Source: Formosa sp.
GTDB taxonomy: Bacteria; Bacteroidota; Bacteroidia; Flavobacteriales; Flavobacteriaceae
Direction of reading: 5' to 3'
Assembly (NCBI GenBank): GCA_018673215.1
Contig: JABHDE010000022.1
Coordinates: forward strand, 1-64,000
Length of the DNA stretch: 64,000 nt
The notes under the pieces were generated by a model. That model was not told the DNA's origin and did no database searches. It saw nothing but the letters and a program-made list of their open reading frames with translations. The position numbers and the translations under genes are program-made. This document shows, in pieces, positions 1-9,494 of this stretch (the first letter of the stretch is position 1; every line of letters starts with the position of its first letter).

Positions 1-2
1 AG

Positions 3-75
3 TGGTGCCTCCAGGAATCGAACCAGGGACACATGGATTTTCAGTCCATTGCTCTACCAACTGAGCTAAGGCACC
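3..75 (-). tRNA. tRNA-Phe (GAA anticodon)
   Basis: Reverse complement GGTGCCTTAGCTCAGTTGGTAGAGCAATGGACTGAAAATCCATGTGTCCCTGGTTCGATTCCTGGAGGCACCA gives a full cloverleaf: acceptor GGTGCCT/AGGCACC, anticodon loop CTGAAAA, T-loop GGTTCGATTCC. Confidence 0.97.
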
Positions 76-175
76 TCCTCGCATAATGCGGTTGCAAATA
101 TAACGCAATTTTAATATTCGCAAAGTAAAATTTTATAAAAAATGGTTTTGTAAATTTACACTCTAAAAGAGAAAG

Positions 176-904
176 ATGAATTTGATAATTGACGTTGGAA
201 ATACAGCTACTAAACTGGCTGTTTTTCAATTAGATAAAATAAAGGAGGTTCAAACCGTTTCAACAGTAGACCTGGTCTATGAGACCGAAAAATTACTTAA
301 AAAATTTCCTGAGATCAATCAAGGTCTGTTGTCTGCAGTAAAGACTGTTAGTGATTTTGAGATAAAAACACTCCAAAAATTAGTTCCCATTACGATTTTA
401 GACTCTACTTTTCCTATGCCTTTTAATAATTGTTACGATACACCACTTACTTTGGGTGTAGACCGTTTGGCGCTTATGGCTTCAGCAGTCCACCAATTCC
501 CTAAGAGGAATGTTTTGGTCATAGACGCAGGCAGTTGTATTACTTATGATTTTATGGATGCCCATCATAATTATTTAGGTGGTGCTATTTCGCCAGGGAT
601 TCAAATGCGCTACAAATCATTTGAAGCATTTACATCAAACTTACCACTGCTTCCAAAAACAATCCCCAGTCATCATATCGGAAGCTCAACCGAAGCATCC
701 ATTCATTCAGGGGTCATTAATGGGGTCTTAAAAGAAATAGAGGGTACTATTCAGGTGTATCAAAATAAATATCCAGATTTAACAGTTATTTTAACAGGAG
801 GAGACGCAGATTTCTTGTGTAAGCAATTTAAAATTAGCATATTTGCGAATTCAAATTTTCTTTTAGAAGGCCTTAATTTTTTACTAGAATTTAATTCAAA
901 CTAA
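176..904 (+). CDS. coaX: Type III pantothenate kinase
   Basis: Protein begins MNLIIDVGNTATKLAVF and contains GVDRLALMASA, VIDAGSCITYD and GGAISPGIQMR, typical CoaX motifs. Confidence 0.95.
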   Translation: MNLIIDVGNTATKLAVFQLDKIKEVQTVSTVDLVYETEKLLKKFPEINQGLLSAVKTVSDFEIKTLQKLVPITILDSTFPMPFNNCYDTPLTLGVDRLALMASAVHQFPKRNVLVIDAGSCITYDFMDAHHNYLGGAISPGIQMRYKSFEAFTSNLPLLPKTIPSHHIGSSTEASIHSGVINGVLKEIEGTIQVYQNKYPDLTVILTGGDADFLCKQFKISIFANSNFLLEGLNFLLEFNSN

Positions 905-2211
905 TGATAAAAAAGTTTTTAATACTCATAGCGGTTGTGTTTTCCAGTCTTTCTTTTGCACAACAAGGGTCTAGCTCTCCATATTCATTTTATGGTATTG
1001 GAAGTTTAAAATTTAAGGGTACCGTAGAAAATCAATCCATGGGAGGATTGAGTGTTTATTCTGATAGTATCCATGTTAACCTTCGAAATCCTGCCTCATT
1101 TGCGGGTAAAAATCTAAAGTCTTTTAACAACGAAGCCAGACCAGTAAAATATACCATAGGAGGGAGTCATTCTGAGGTGAAACTTTCCAGTGGTTCGCAA
1201 ACTGATAAATCGAGTACTTCCGGTCTGGATTATTTAGCTATTGCGATCCCCTTGGGTAAATTTGGAGCTGGATTTGGTTTATTACCATATTCGTCTGTGG
1301 GATATAAATTACAGTCCAGAGATACTGACGATGTTCTTCAATATAAATACAGAGGTGAGGGCGGATTAAATAAAGTCTTTTTAGGGTTTGGATACCAATT
1401 GACTAATGATTTAAGATTTGGAATTGATGCAAGTTATAATTTTGGAAATATCATAAATACCAATATTGCTTATGGATACAACTCAGAAGGTCAACTCTTG
1501 CAATACCAATCTAGAGAAACTAATAGATCAGATTTGGGAGGTCTTACCTACAATTTTGGATTAATTTTCTCTAAACTCATTAAGCCAAACCTTGAAGTAA
1601 TGGCTTCTGCAACTTATACACCTAGTTCAGAACTGACTTCGTCCAACACCCGAGCTTATTCAACGATCGTAATTGATCCTTTAACCCAACAAGAATTTAC
1701 AATTAATGATTTAGAAGTAGATTTATCCCCTTTTAATTTAAGTACAACACAATTGACCCTACCTTCAAAGAGTTCGTTTGGTTTGGGAGTAGGAAACCCT
1801 AGAAAATGGTTTGCAGGAGTTGAATACACATTTCTAGAAGCAAGTCAATTTTCCAACCGACTTCTAGCCATTGACAACGCATCTTATCAAGATGCTTCAA
1901 CAATTTCGGTTGGAGGGTTTTACATTCCAAAGTTTGATTCGTTTAACCGCTACTGGGAACGCATTGTTTACAGAGCTGGAATTCGTTTTGAAGACACAGG
2001 TTTGCGAATCAATAACGAAGATATCAAGGAGTTTGGCATATCTTTTGGAGTAGGACTTCCAGTAGGTCGTATATTTTCTAATGCGAATATTGGCTTTGAA
2101 ATTGGCACTCGAGGAGTTGATACTGCTAATTTAGTGAAAGAAAATTTTGTAAAATTTCAGATTAGCTTGTCCTTAAACGATCGCTGGTTTGAGAAACGAA
2201 AATTTAATTAA
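904..2211 (+). CDS. Putative outer membrane beta-barrel protein
   Basis: Signal peptide (MIKKFLILIAVVFSSLSFAQQ), SPYSFYGIGSLKFKG start, alternating aromatic/glycine beta-strand pattern; follows coaX with a TAATG overlap. Confidence 0.75.
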   Translation: MIKKFLILIAVVFSSLSFAQQGSSSPYSFYGIGSLKFKGTVENQSMGGLSVYSDSIHVNLRNPASFAGKNLKSFNNEARPVKYTIGGSHSEVKLSSGSQTDKSSTSGLDYLAIAIPLGKFGAGFGLLPYSSVGYKLQSRDTDDVLQYKYRGEGGLNKVFLGFGYQLTNDLRFGIDASYNFGNIINTNIAYGYNSEGQLLQYQSRETNRSDLGGLTYNFGLIFSKLIKPNLEVMASATYTPSSELTSSNTRAYSTIVIDPLTQQEFTINDLEVDLSPFNLSTTQLTLPSKSSFGLGVGNPRKWFAGVEYTFLEASQFSNRLLAIDNASYQDASTISVGGFYIPKFDSFNRYWERIVYRAGIRFEDTGLRINNEDIKEFGISFGVGLPVGRIFSNANIGFEIGTRGVDTANLVKENFVKFQISLSLNDRWFEKRKFN

Positions 2212-2280
2212 TAATTTATACAATTAATTAGAGCTTATCAAATAGCCAAAAATATCTGAAATAAATATTAAAACTGACAG

Positions 2281-3660
2281 ATGAAAACTAAAATCACCCT
2301 TTTAACCACATTACTTTTTTTAAGTATCACAACTATCTCTGCACAAAATGAGCAGGATTTAGAAACACTTTCTATTTTTAGTGAATTGGTAAAATCAAAA
2401 AACTACACAGCCGCTTACAATCCATGGATGGAGTTGCGAAATAGAAATCCAAAATTTAATAAAGCTATTTTTATTTACGGAGAACGAATCCTCGATTATA
2501 AGATTGACAATTCTGAAGGACAAGAAAAAATTGCTTTCCTCAACGACATGTTAAAACTTTGGGAAGAGCGTAAATCTGTTTTTCCAAACATAACACCAAG
2601 TGGTGCATATATGGCAAAAGCGTGTCAATTACAATATGATAACCGTGAAATCTTAAACAAGTCTAATGAAACACTCTATGCTGCGTTTGATATCGCTTAC
2701 ACTACCGACTCCAAAACGTTTACAAACCCTAAGAGTTTGTACACCTATTTTTCTTTGATGGTCGACCTGTATGATTCTGAAACTAAAACAGCTCAACAAT
2801 TGTTTTCTAAATATGATGACATTAGTGAAAAAATTGAGATTGAAGTTAAAAACTACACCAACAAGCGTAATGCTTATTTAGACGAAGATGGAGAAGTAAA
2901 AACAATGAGTTCAAAAGATGCTCGAAAACTTAAATCATACAACAGTTATTTAAGTGCTTACGATAAAATTGCTGGCAGTATAGATACCAAGTTAGGAGCA
3001 AGAGCCAACTGCGAAAACTTGATTCCACTTTATAGCAAAGACTTTGAAGAATTTAAAAATGATGGAGTTTGGTTGCAACGTGCCATGAACAGAATGTATG
3101 CAAAAGAATGTAACGATGACCCATTGTTTGTTAAAATTGTGGAACAAAAAAACACATTGGAGCCAAATGCAGATACCGCTTTTTACTTAGGAATTTTAAA
3201 AGACAAAGCAGGAAAGAGTTCAGAAGCTCTGACTTACTACAATCAAGCTGTAGATTTAGAGTCTGATAACTTTGAGAAATCAAAAATCTTGTATAAAATT
3301 GCGACAAATTTCAAAAAGAAAGGGCGTTACAGTCAGGCTAGAACCTATTTCATGAAAGCGCTCAAAGCGAATCCAAGTATGGGGAGAGCTCATTTAGCCA
3401 TTGCGGCGATGTATGCTAAAAGTGCAAATGATTGTGGAACAGATAACTTTTCAAAAAGAGCCGTCTATTGGCTCGCTGCTAAAGAAGCTACCAAAGCAGG
3501 AAGAATAGATCCTACAATGAAAAAAAATGCAGCGAAATCAATAGCAAATTATGAAGCTAAAGCACCTACCAAAAGTGAAATATTTTCATCTGGACGTGCT
3601 GGTCAAGTCATCAATGTTGAGTGTTGGATTCAACGTTCGGTAACGGTTCCGTCGCTTTAA
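2281..3660 (+). CDS. Tetratricopeptide repeat protein, secreted/periplasmic
   Basis: Signal peptide; C-terminal TPR-like helices (AFYLGILKDKAGKSSEALTYYNQAVDLE; KGRYSQARTYFMKALKANPSMGRAHLAIAAMY). Confidence 0.8.
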   Translation: MKTKITLLTTLLFLSITTISAQNEQDLETLSIFSELVKSKNYTAAYNPWMELRNRNPKFNKAIFIYGERILDYKIDNSEGQEKIAFLNDMLKLWEERKSVFPNITPSGAYMAKACQLQYDNREILNKSNETLYAAFDIAYTTDSKTFTNPKSLYTYFSLMVDLYDSETKTAQQLFSKYDDISEKIEIEVKNYTNKRNAYLDEDGEVKTMSSKDARKLKSYNSYLSAYDKIAGSIDTKLGARANCENLIPLYSKDFEEFKNDGVWLQRAMNRMYAKECNDDPLFVKIVEQKNTLEPNADTAFYLGILKDKAGKSSEALTYYNQAVDLESDNFEKSKILYKIATNFKKKGRYSQARTYFMKALKANPSMGRAHLAIAAMYAKSANDCGTDNFSKRAVYWLAAKEATKAGRIDPTMKKNAAKSIANYEAKAPTKSEIFSSGRAGQVINVECWIQRSVTVPSL

Positions 3661-4214
3661 TGAAATTTAATGACAACATAGTATTAAAAAACATCGTTCC
3701 ACTTGTTGTGGTTGCGATGTTTTTTTCTTGTAACAATACCCTAAAACAAGTGCAGGAGCTCGACACTACTTCTTATACTCCCTTGTCGATTGCTGAAAAT
3801 ATCAACACCAAATATACAGATTCAGGCCGCCTGACAGTAATTTTGATAAGTCCAAAAATGGTAAACTTCACAAATCGGGAGTTCCCATTTTATAAGTTCC
3901 CAGAAGGAATCGATCTAACCCTTTTTGACGATAATAACAATAAAAACACAGTGACTTCAAATCATGCCATTGTATATGATCAAACAGATTTAATTGACCT
4001 ACAAGGCAATGTGGTTTTAACGACTTCTACAAACGATACCCTATTCACAGAACAACTCTACTACGATCAAAAAAAGGAGTGGCTTTTCACCAATCAAGCT
4101 GTAAAATTCAGAACCAAGGACTACATTACCAACGGAATTGGTTTTGATTCTAATAAGAATTTTACCAATGCTCAAGTTCTTGAAGTGAATGGACGTATTT
4201 TTATTGATGAATAA
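3660..4214 (+). CDS. lptC: LPS export ABC transporter periplasmic protein LptC
   Basis: Lipoprotein-type N-terminus (VVVAMFFSCNNT), DLQGNVVLTTSTNDTLFTEQLYYDQKKEWLFTNQAVKF typical of LptC/OstA; ATG overlaps the upstream stop (TAATG), so start is moved from 3621 to 3660. Confidence 0.85.
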   Translation: MKFNDNIVLKNIVPLVVVAMFFSCNNTLKQVQELDTTSYTPLSIAENINTKYTDSGRLTVILISPKMVNFTNREFPFYKFPEGIDLTLFDDNNNKNTVTSNHAIVYDQTDLIDLQGNVVLTTSTNDTLFTEQLYYDQKKEWLFTNQAVKFRTKDYITNGIGFDSNKNFTNAQVLEVNGRIFIDE

Positions 4215-4263
4215 TTCGTATATTTACTCTACTATTTTGAGCTGTTAATTTAACCCTACACAA

Positions 4264-4455
4264 ATGAAAACTTTTTCAATTCTACACTATTTATACTTAG
4301 TATTTGCAGCCTTATTTCTTTTTGATGCCATTGGAAAATGGAACAGTGTGGGTTATGATGCTTATATCTCTTTGTTTTTTTCAGTTTTGGCTCTAGCGAT
4401 GTTTTTCTTTCGTAAAAAGTTTAAGAAGCGATTTCAAGACCGCGGTAAATTATAG
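4264..4455 (+). CDS. Small two-TM membrane protein, hypothetical
   Basis: 63-aa ORF with two hydrophobic segments and a basic tail, 2 bp upstream of the next gene. Confidence 0.6.
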   Translation: MKTFSILHYLYLVFAALFLFDAIGKWNSVGYDAYISLFFSVLALAMFFFRKKFKKRFQDRGKL

Positions 4456-4457
4456 TC

Positions 4458-5747
4458 ATGACCATAGACCTTTTGATTATTATATTTAGTTTGATTTTAT
4501 CTGCATTTTTTTCAGGAATGGAAATTGCGTACGTGTCCTCAAACAAAATTCATATTGAAATCGAGAAAAAACAAGGGGGATTATTATCTAAATTATTAAC
4601 CAGAATCACTGCAAAACCTTCCAAGTTTATAGCAACCATGCTCATTGGAAATAATATTGCCCTAGTCATTTATGGGTTTTATATGGGAGATATGTTAGTG
4701 GAATGGTTTACTTCTTACTTGCCATCTTCTAGTACACTTGTCAATTATCTTTTTACAGAGCTAAGCTTGCTTACACAAACCATAATCTCGACACTAATCA
4801 TTTTAGTGACTGCGGAGTTTTTGCCAAAAGTATTCTTTCAAATTTATGCAAATTCTTTATTAAAGTTATTTGCGGGTCCTGCATACTTATTTTATATTTT
4901 GTTTTCATTTGTATCTCACTTCGTAATATGGATTTCGGATATCATCTTAAAGAACCTGTTTAAGACCGAAGGGGATGAGGTTCAATTGGCGTTCACCAAG
5001 GTAGAGTTGGGAAACTATATTAGCGAACAAATGGAGTCCGTAGAAGCACATGATACGATTGATAGCGAAATACAGATTTTTCAAAATGCACTCGAATTTT
5101 CGGAAGTTAAATCAAGAGAGGTCATGGTCCCTCGCACCGAAATGACCGCCATCGAAATTCATGATTCTCTCAGTCATCTTAACGAGTTATTTACCCAAAC
5201 AGGGCATTCAAAAATACTGGTCTATAAAACAACTATTGATGATATTTTGGGCTATGTGCATTCATTTGATTTATTCAAGGATCCAAAAAATATAAAATCA
5301 ATGCTGAGACCTGTAGAATATGTTCCAGAAACCATGTTCGCAAAAGATGTATTGAACGTCTTAATAAAAAAACGCAAGAGTTTAGCCGTTGTTTTAGATG
5401 AATATGGAGGGACTTCAGGAATTATAACGGTGGAAGATATTATTGAAGAATTGGTAGGAGAAATAGAAGATGAGCATGATACTATTGAACTTATCGAACA
5501 AAAAACCAACAAAAACACCTTTATATTCTCGGCAAGACTCGAAGTAGATTATATCAATGAAACCTACAAAATTCAACTTCCTGACAGCGAAAACTACGAA
5601 ACGCTCGGTGGCTTTATTGTCCATCATGCCGAAGAAATACCAGATAAAAATCAAGAAATAAAAATCGAACAATTTCATTTCACCATTCTGGAAGTTTCCA
5701 GCACTAAAATTGAATTAGTACAGCTTAAAATCTCGGAAGAATTTTAA
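4458..5747 (+). CDS. Hemolysin family protein (CNNM/DUF21 + CBS + CorC domains)
   Basis: FFSGMEIAYVSSNKIHIE, SREVMVPRTEMTAIE, VVLDEYGGTSGIITVEDIIEELVGEIEDEHD motifs. Confidence 0.92.
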   Translation: MTIDLLIIIFSLILSAFFSGMEIAYVSSNKIHIEIEKKQGGLLSKLLTRITAKPSKFIATMLIGNNIALVIYGFYMGDMLVEWFTSYLPSSSTLVNYLFTELSLLTQTIISTLIILVTAEFLPKVFFQIYANSLLKLFAGPAYLFYILFSFVSHFVIWISDIILKNLFKTEGDEVQLAFTKVELGNYISEQMESVEAHDTIDSEIQIFQNALEFSEVKSREVMVPRTEMTAIEIHDSLSHLNELFTQTGHSKILVYKTTIDDILGYVHSFDLFKDPKNIKSMLRPVEYVPETMFAKDVLNVLIKKRKSLAVVLDEYGGTSGIITVEDIIEELVGEIEDEHDTIELIEQKTNKNTFIFSARLEVDYINETYKIQLPDSENYETLGGFIVHHAEEIPDKNQEIKIEQFHFTILEVSSTKIELVQLKISEEF

Positions 5748-5846
5748 TTTCACCTCCTTCTTTGAATTATATTCTTTTCTTCTTTTATTATTTCAAAGAA
5801 ATTGGTATTTTCGTCCACTATATAAAAAAAATAACACACACTACAA

Positions 5847-7994
5847 ATGGCAGTTTTAAATAAAATTAGACAACGTTCTATATTCTTGATTATTATCATC
5901 GCTCTTGCATTGTTTTCATTCATTATCGGAGATATATTTCAAAACTTAGGGTCGTCAGATAAATCACAAACCGTTGTTGCAACGATTAACGGCGAAGATA
6001 TCGAACGCGATGCCTTCATGAACCAAGTTGAAAACATCCAACGTCAGTCTGGTGGATCTGTTTCAAACACACAAGCAATGAATCGTGTTTGGGACCAGGA
6101 AGTAAGAAATAAAGTGATGCAAACCCAATACGATGCAGTTGGAATCTCTATAGAAAGAGACTATATGCGTCAGTTATTGAAACAAAACTTAGGGTCTTTT
6201 CAAGAATTCAAAAACGAAGCGGGTGTGTTTGATGAAGATAAACTCAACGAGTTTATTGCAAACTTAAAAGCCATTGCACCAGAAACAACTACACTTAACG
6301 GAAATCCGGTAAACTATAAAGCATGGACTGATTTTGAGCAAAACATATCTCAAACAGGCGTTCAGCAAACCTATTTTAATCTTGTAAAAGCAGGTGTGAT
6401 TGGAACGCTCACTGAAGGTGAGTTAGATTATGTGTTAGAAAATGACAAAGCAGACATCAAGTATGTTCAAATCCCATATACATCGATTGCAGACAGTTTG
6501 ATATCGGTTAAGAAATCGGAAGTAGAACGTTATGTGAAAGCCAATCCAAGTAAATACGAAGTGGATGCTTCAAGAGATTTAGTCTATGTTCAGTTTAAAG
6601 AAGTTGCTTCTTTAGAAGATGAGCAGCAAATTCAAAACGATCTAACAGCACTTATTGCTGATAAAGTAGAATTTAATGAAGCCGCAAAAGCCAATGAAAC
6701 GGTAGTAGGCTTTCAAAACACTACGGATGTACAAGCCTTTGTCAATGCCAACTCATCGGTTAAGTACAACGATTCCTATGTATTTAAGTCCAACTTACCA
6801 ACTTCTGTCGCTGATCAGCTAGCCGATTTAAAACCAAATGAAGTTTTTGGTCCTTACAAAGATGCTACAACTTACAAGCTATCAAAGAAAGTAGCTGAAA
6901 AAATGATAGCAGATTCTACGAAAGTTCGTCATATTTTGATCCCATTTGTTGGTTCGGTTCGAGCCGATGCTTCCGTCACTAAAACAGAGGCACAAGCAAA
7001 AACAACGGCCGATAGCATCTATAAAGTTATTCGTTCTAAGCGTTCTAAATTCAAAAGTTTACTGTCCCTATCATCTGATAAAGTCAGTAATGAAAAGGAA
7101 GGTGTAATTGAATTTGCTTACACAGACGGATTTGCAGAAGAATTTAAAGCGTTCTCTTTTGAAAATTCAAAAGGAAGTTTAGGTGTTGTCAAAACGGACT
7201 TTGGATATCATATTATTGAAATTTTAGACCAAGGGAAAAAACAAGAAGCGTTTAAAATGGCAACGATTGTTCAAGAAATTGAGCCCTCTGTAAAAACAAT
7301 TGACGGGGTGTTTACTGATAAATCTAAATTTGAAATCGCAGTTGCCGATGCAGATTTTAATGAAGTCGCTAAAGAGAACAATTATACAACATCACCAGTA
7401 AGCAGCATCAAAGAATTGGACGAAACCATTCCAGGTCTGGGAGTTCAAAGAGCGATCGTAAGATGGTCATTTGAAGAAGGTGTTGAAGTAGGTGATTTTA
7501 AGAGCTTCAATATTTCAGGAGGTGGTTTTGTAGTGGCTAAAGTGACAGCCGTGAATGAAGCTGGCTTGATGAGTGTTGAAAAAGCATCCATTACCGCACT
7601 TCCAGAAATCAGAAAAGAAAAGAAAGCTGAAATGATTAAAGACCGTATTATAGCAACCACTTTAGAAGCGATGTCTTCTGAAGAAGGACAGACGGTTAAA
7701 ACTGCCTTGGCTGTAAACATGAAAAACCCAACACTTTCTGGAGCTGGAAGAGAGCCTAAAGTGATTGGAACGGCCTTTGGTTTAGAAGAAGGAGCTACTT
7801 CCAAATTAGTTGAAGGTATCAACGGTGTTTATGCGGTTCAACTGACAAAGTTAACCCCAGCAGAACCCTTGCCAAACTACCAAGCTTCTGCAAACCGTGT
7901 AGGTCAAGCCAAGTCAAGTGCAGTCAATACACAACTCTACAATGCACTAAAAGACGCTGCTGAGATCGAAGACAACAGAGCAACCTTTTACTAA
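5847..7994 (+). CDS. Peptidylprolyl isomerase (PpiD/SurA-like, SurA_N + rotamase)
   Basis: N-terminal MAVLNKIRQRSIFLIIIIALALFSFIIGDIF anchor; parvulin motifs (VRHILIPF, KTDFGYHIIEIL). Confidence 0.92.
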   Translation: MAVLNKIRQRSIFLIIIIALALFSFIIGDIFQNLGSSDKSQTVVATINGEDIERDAFMNQVENIQRQSGGSVSNTQAMNRVWDQEVRNKVMQTQYDAVGISIERDYMRQLLKQNLGSFQEFKNEAGVFDEDKLNEFIANLKAIAPETTTLNGNPVNYKAWTDFEQNISQTGVQQTYFNLVKAGVIGTLTEGELDYVLENDKADIKYVQIPYTSIADSLISVKKSEVERYVKANPSKYEVDASRDLVYVQFKEVASLEDEQQIQNDLTALIADKVEFNEAAKANETVVGFQNTTDVQAFVNANSSVKYNDSYVFKSNLPTSVADQLADLKPNEVFGPYKDATTYKLSKKVAEKMIADSTKVRHILIPFVGSVRADASVTKTEAQAKTTADSIYKVIRSKRSKFKSLLSLSSDKVSNEKEGVIEFAYTDGFAEEFKAFSFENSKGSLGVVKTDFGYHIIEILDQGKKQEAFKMATIVQEIEPSVKTIDGVFTDKSKFEIAVADADFNEVAKENNYTTSPVSSIKELDETIPGLGVQRAIVRWSFEEGVEVGDFKSFNISGGGFVVAKVTAVNEAGLMSVEKASITALPEIRKEKKAEMIKDRIIATTLEAMSSEEGQTVKTALAVNMKNPTLSGAGREPKVIGTAFGLEEGATSKLVEGINGVYAVQLTKLTPAEPLPNYQASANRVGQAKSSAVNTQLYNALKDAAEIEDNRATFY

Positions 7995-8019
7995 GGAGCA
8001 TATTAAAATACTAAATATT

Positions 8020-8049
8020 AAAGGACTCAGAAATGGGTCCTTTTTTTTG
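8020..8049 (+). terminator. Rho-independent terminator after the PPIase gene
   Basis: AAAGGACTC-AGAAAT-GGGTCCTTTTTTTT: stem plus T-tract 26 bp after the stop codon. Confidence 0.8.
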
Positions 8050-8100
8050 TGCTTTACATAGTAATTCAGAATGCAAGAGGCTGCGTTTTTACAAAACCAG

Positions 8101-8289
8101 TTCATAAAATTAGACCCGATTTTTTTGTTTTCTCAAAAAACCGTGTAAATTTGATGGTAATTAGATCCCAAATCTAAATCTTCAAAAGGCAATTTAACCG
8201 AAGTTTTAGATCAAATTTTATTGAAAACCCGTTTTGTAAACGATAGAGCTTTATACATCTATGAGCAAAAATCTCTTGCAATAAAATGA
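8101..8289 (+). pseudogene. Remnant of an STN-domain (TonB-receptor/secretin N-terminal) protein
   Basis: Translates in two frames: KLDPIFLFSQKTV(stop) then KSKSSKGNLTEVLDQILLKTRFVNDRALYIYEQKSLAIK(stop). This matches the STN pattern (FxFSxKxV...KGNLxEVLxQIL...). No downstream barrel ORF. Confidence 0.6.
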
Positions 8290-8504
8290 ACTTAATAAAA
8301 AATACAACCTATGAAAACAAATTATCTAATAGTACTCTTTACAAGAGGGAGTGTCATGAATCATATTTTGAGCCTAAAGATTTAAGAAAGAGAAACATAA
8401 ACTTGTATTTTCCAATACTAAAAAACGTAAATAATGTCACGCTTTATTATGGGTATACGAAAATTGCAGATATAAAGTTAAAAGTTAAAAATAAAAAGCA
8501 CTAA
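8286..8504 (+). CDS. Hypothetical ORF, doubtful
   Basis: 72-aa ORF whose ATG overlaps the stop of the STN remnant; no recognisable domain. Confidence 0.25.
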   Translation: MNLIKNTTYENKLSNSTLYKRECHESYFEPKDLRKRNINLYFPILKNVNNVTLYYGYTKIADIKLKVKNKKH

Positions 8505-8526
8505 CCTCCACTCACACCACCCCTTT

Positions 8527-8556
8527 TCCCCGCTAGCGCGAGCGTCCCGCTCGTGA
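8527..8556 (-). repeat. REP-like palindromic element
   Basis: Reverse strand CACGAGCGGGACGCTCGCGCTAGCGGGG: stem CGAGCG/CGCTCG (loop 3) followed by GCGCTAG-CGGGG; intergenic, GC-rich in AT-rich surroundings. Confidence 0.5.
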
Positions 8557-8585
8557 CAGTAAGACCAAGAAGAAAAAATACATTT

Positions 8586-9494
8586 TTACAAAATCATATC
8601 TAAAAAAGGAACAACCGTTGTATAACCTTTCGACTTAAAATAGTTCATATCATTGGCGTTACCGGTGGCTAGGAAGAAGTCGCCACCCCAAGCGCCCAAA
8701 CTCTTAATAGCCCTCTTATAGTCCGAAAATAATGCCTCTTTTAAAGGCGGTTGTTGGATGAGCGTAGAGATGTAAGTTTCATGTTGTTCAACCAGTAATT
8801 CAAAAGTTTTTAGATCGCTACAATTCAAGAGGTCTAAAGTCAAACTATTCAGTGCTGAAAAATCAAGAGATTTATCGGTGGTCAGTGTTTTGTAGGCTGC
8901 AATCCCCTCTCTACTGTTTTGTTTTTGATTGCGGTGTACAAAAAATAAAGACTCTGAAAAAGAAGGCGAAAATTCCACTGGTTGAATCGTTGGTTTCCCT
9001 CTTTGCAATTGGTATAAAATGCCCTTATTATACTGTGCGCAAGCCACATCAAATCCACTGCCACCAAAAGTCAGAGCCAGTAATTCAAACGCATCTACTT
9101 TGGCCCACTGTGCTAAATTATTAATTAGGGTAGAGGAGGAGCCTAAGCCCCAATTCTCTGGGAACTCGAGTGTAGAAGTCAATGCATAGCCTTGTTGAGC
9201 TTTAAAAAGTGTAGGGTTCAACTGTTGCAAGGCTTTCAAAACTTGTACGAGCCGAACGGCAATGTCTGATGTGTTGGATGTGGAAATATTTAAAGCAGTA
9301 TCAATTAGAAATTCCGCTTCAAACCAAACCACCTCTTCATTGGAAATGCTTTTCCAATGGATTGTGTTTTTAGAAGAAGTTTCAACTTTTAAGGATTGCC
9401 CAAATTTGGTTGGCAACGCCAAAGCCAAAGCGCCATCTAAGACTGCATATTCTGCACTGATCAGTAATTTTCCATGACTGTAAAACGTTTGCAT
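8586..9494 (-). CDS. GHMP kinase (GYDIA-type, mevalonate-pathway-like)
   Basis: MQTFYSHGKLLISAEYAVLDGALALALPTKFGQ, WGLGSSSTLINNLAQWA (GHMP ATP loop), GGSGFDVACA. Confidence 0.88.
   Translation of the reverse strand: MQTFYSHGKLLISAEYAVLDGALALALPTKFGQSLKVETSSKNTIHWKSISNEEVVWFEAEFLIDTALNISTSNTSDIAVRLVQVLKALQQLNPTLFKAQQGYALTSTLEFPENWGLGSSSTLINNLAQWAKVDAFELLALTFGGSGFDVACAQYNKGILYQLQRGKPTIQPVEFSPSFSESLFFVHRNQKQNSREGIAAYKTLTTDKSLDFSALNSLTLDLLNCSDLKTFELLVEQHETYISTLIQQPPLKEALFSDYKRAIKSLGAWGGDFFLATGNANDMNYFKSKGYTTVVPFLDMIL

Noticed and set aside
41-229. 62-aa ORF on the minus strand
   Set aside because: Overlaps the tRNA-Phe gene and the start of coaX.
7445-7822. Antisense ORF of 125 aa (minus strand)
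   Set aside because: Shadow of the PPIase gene; no start context or domain.
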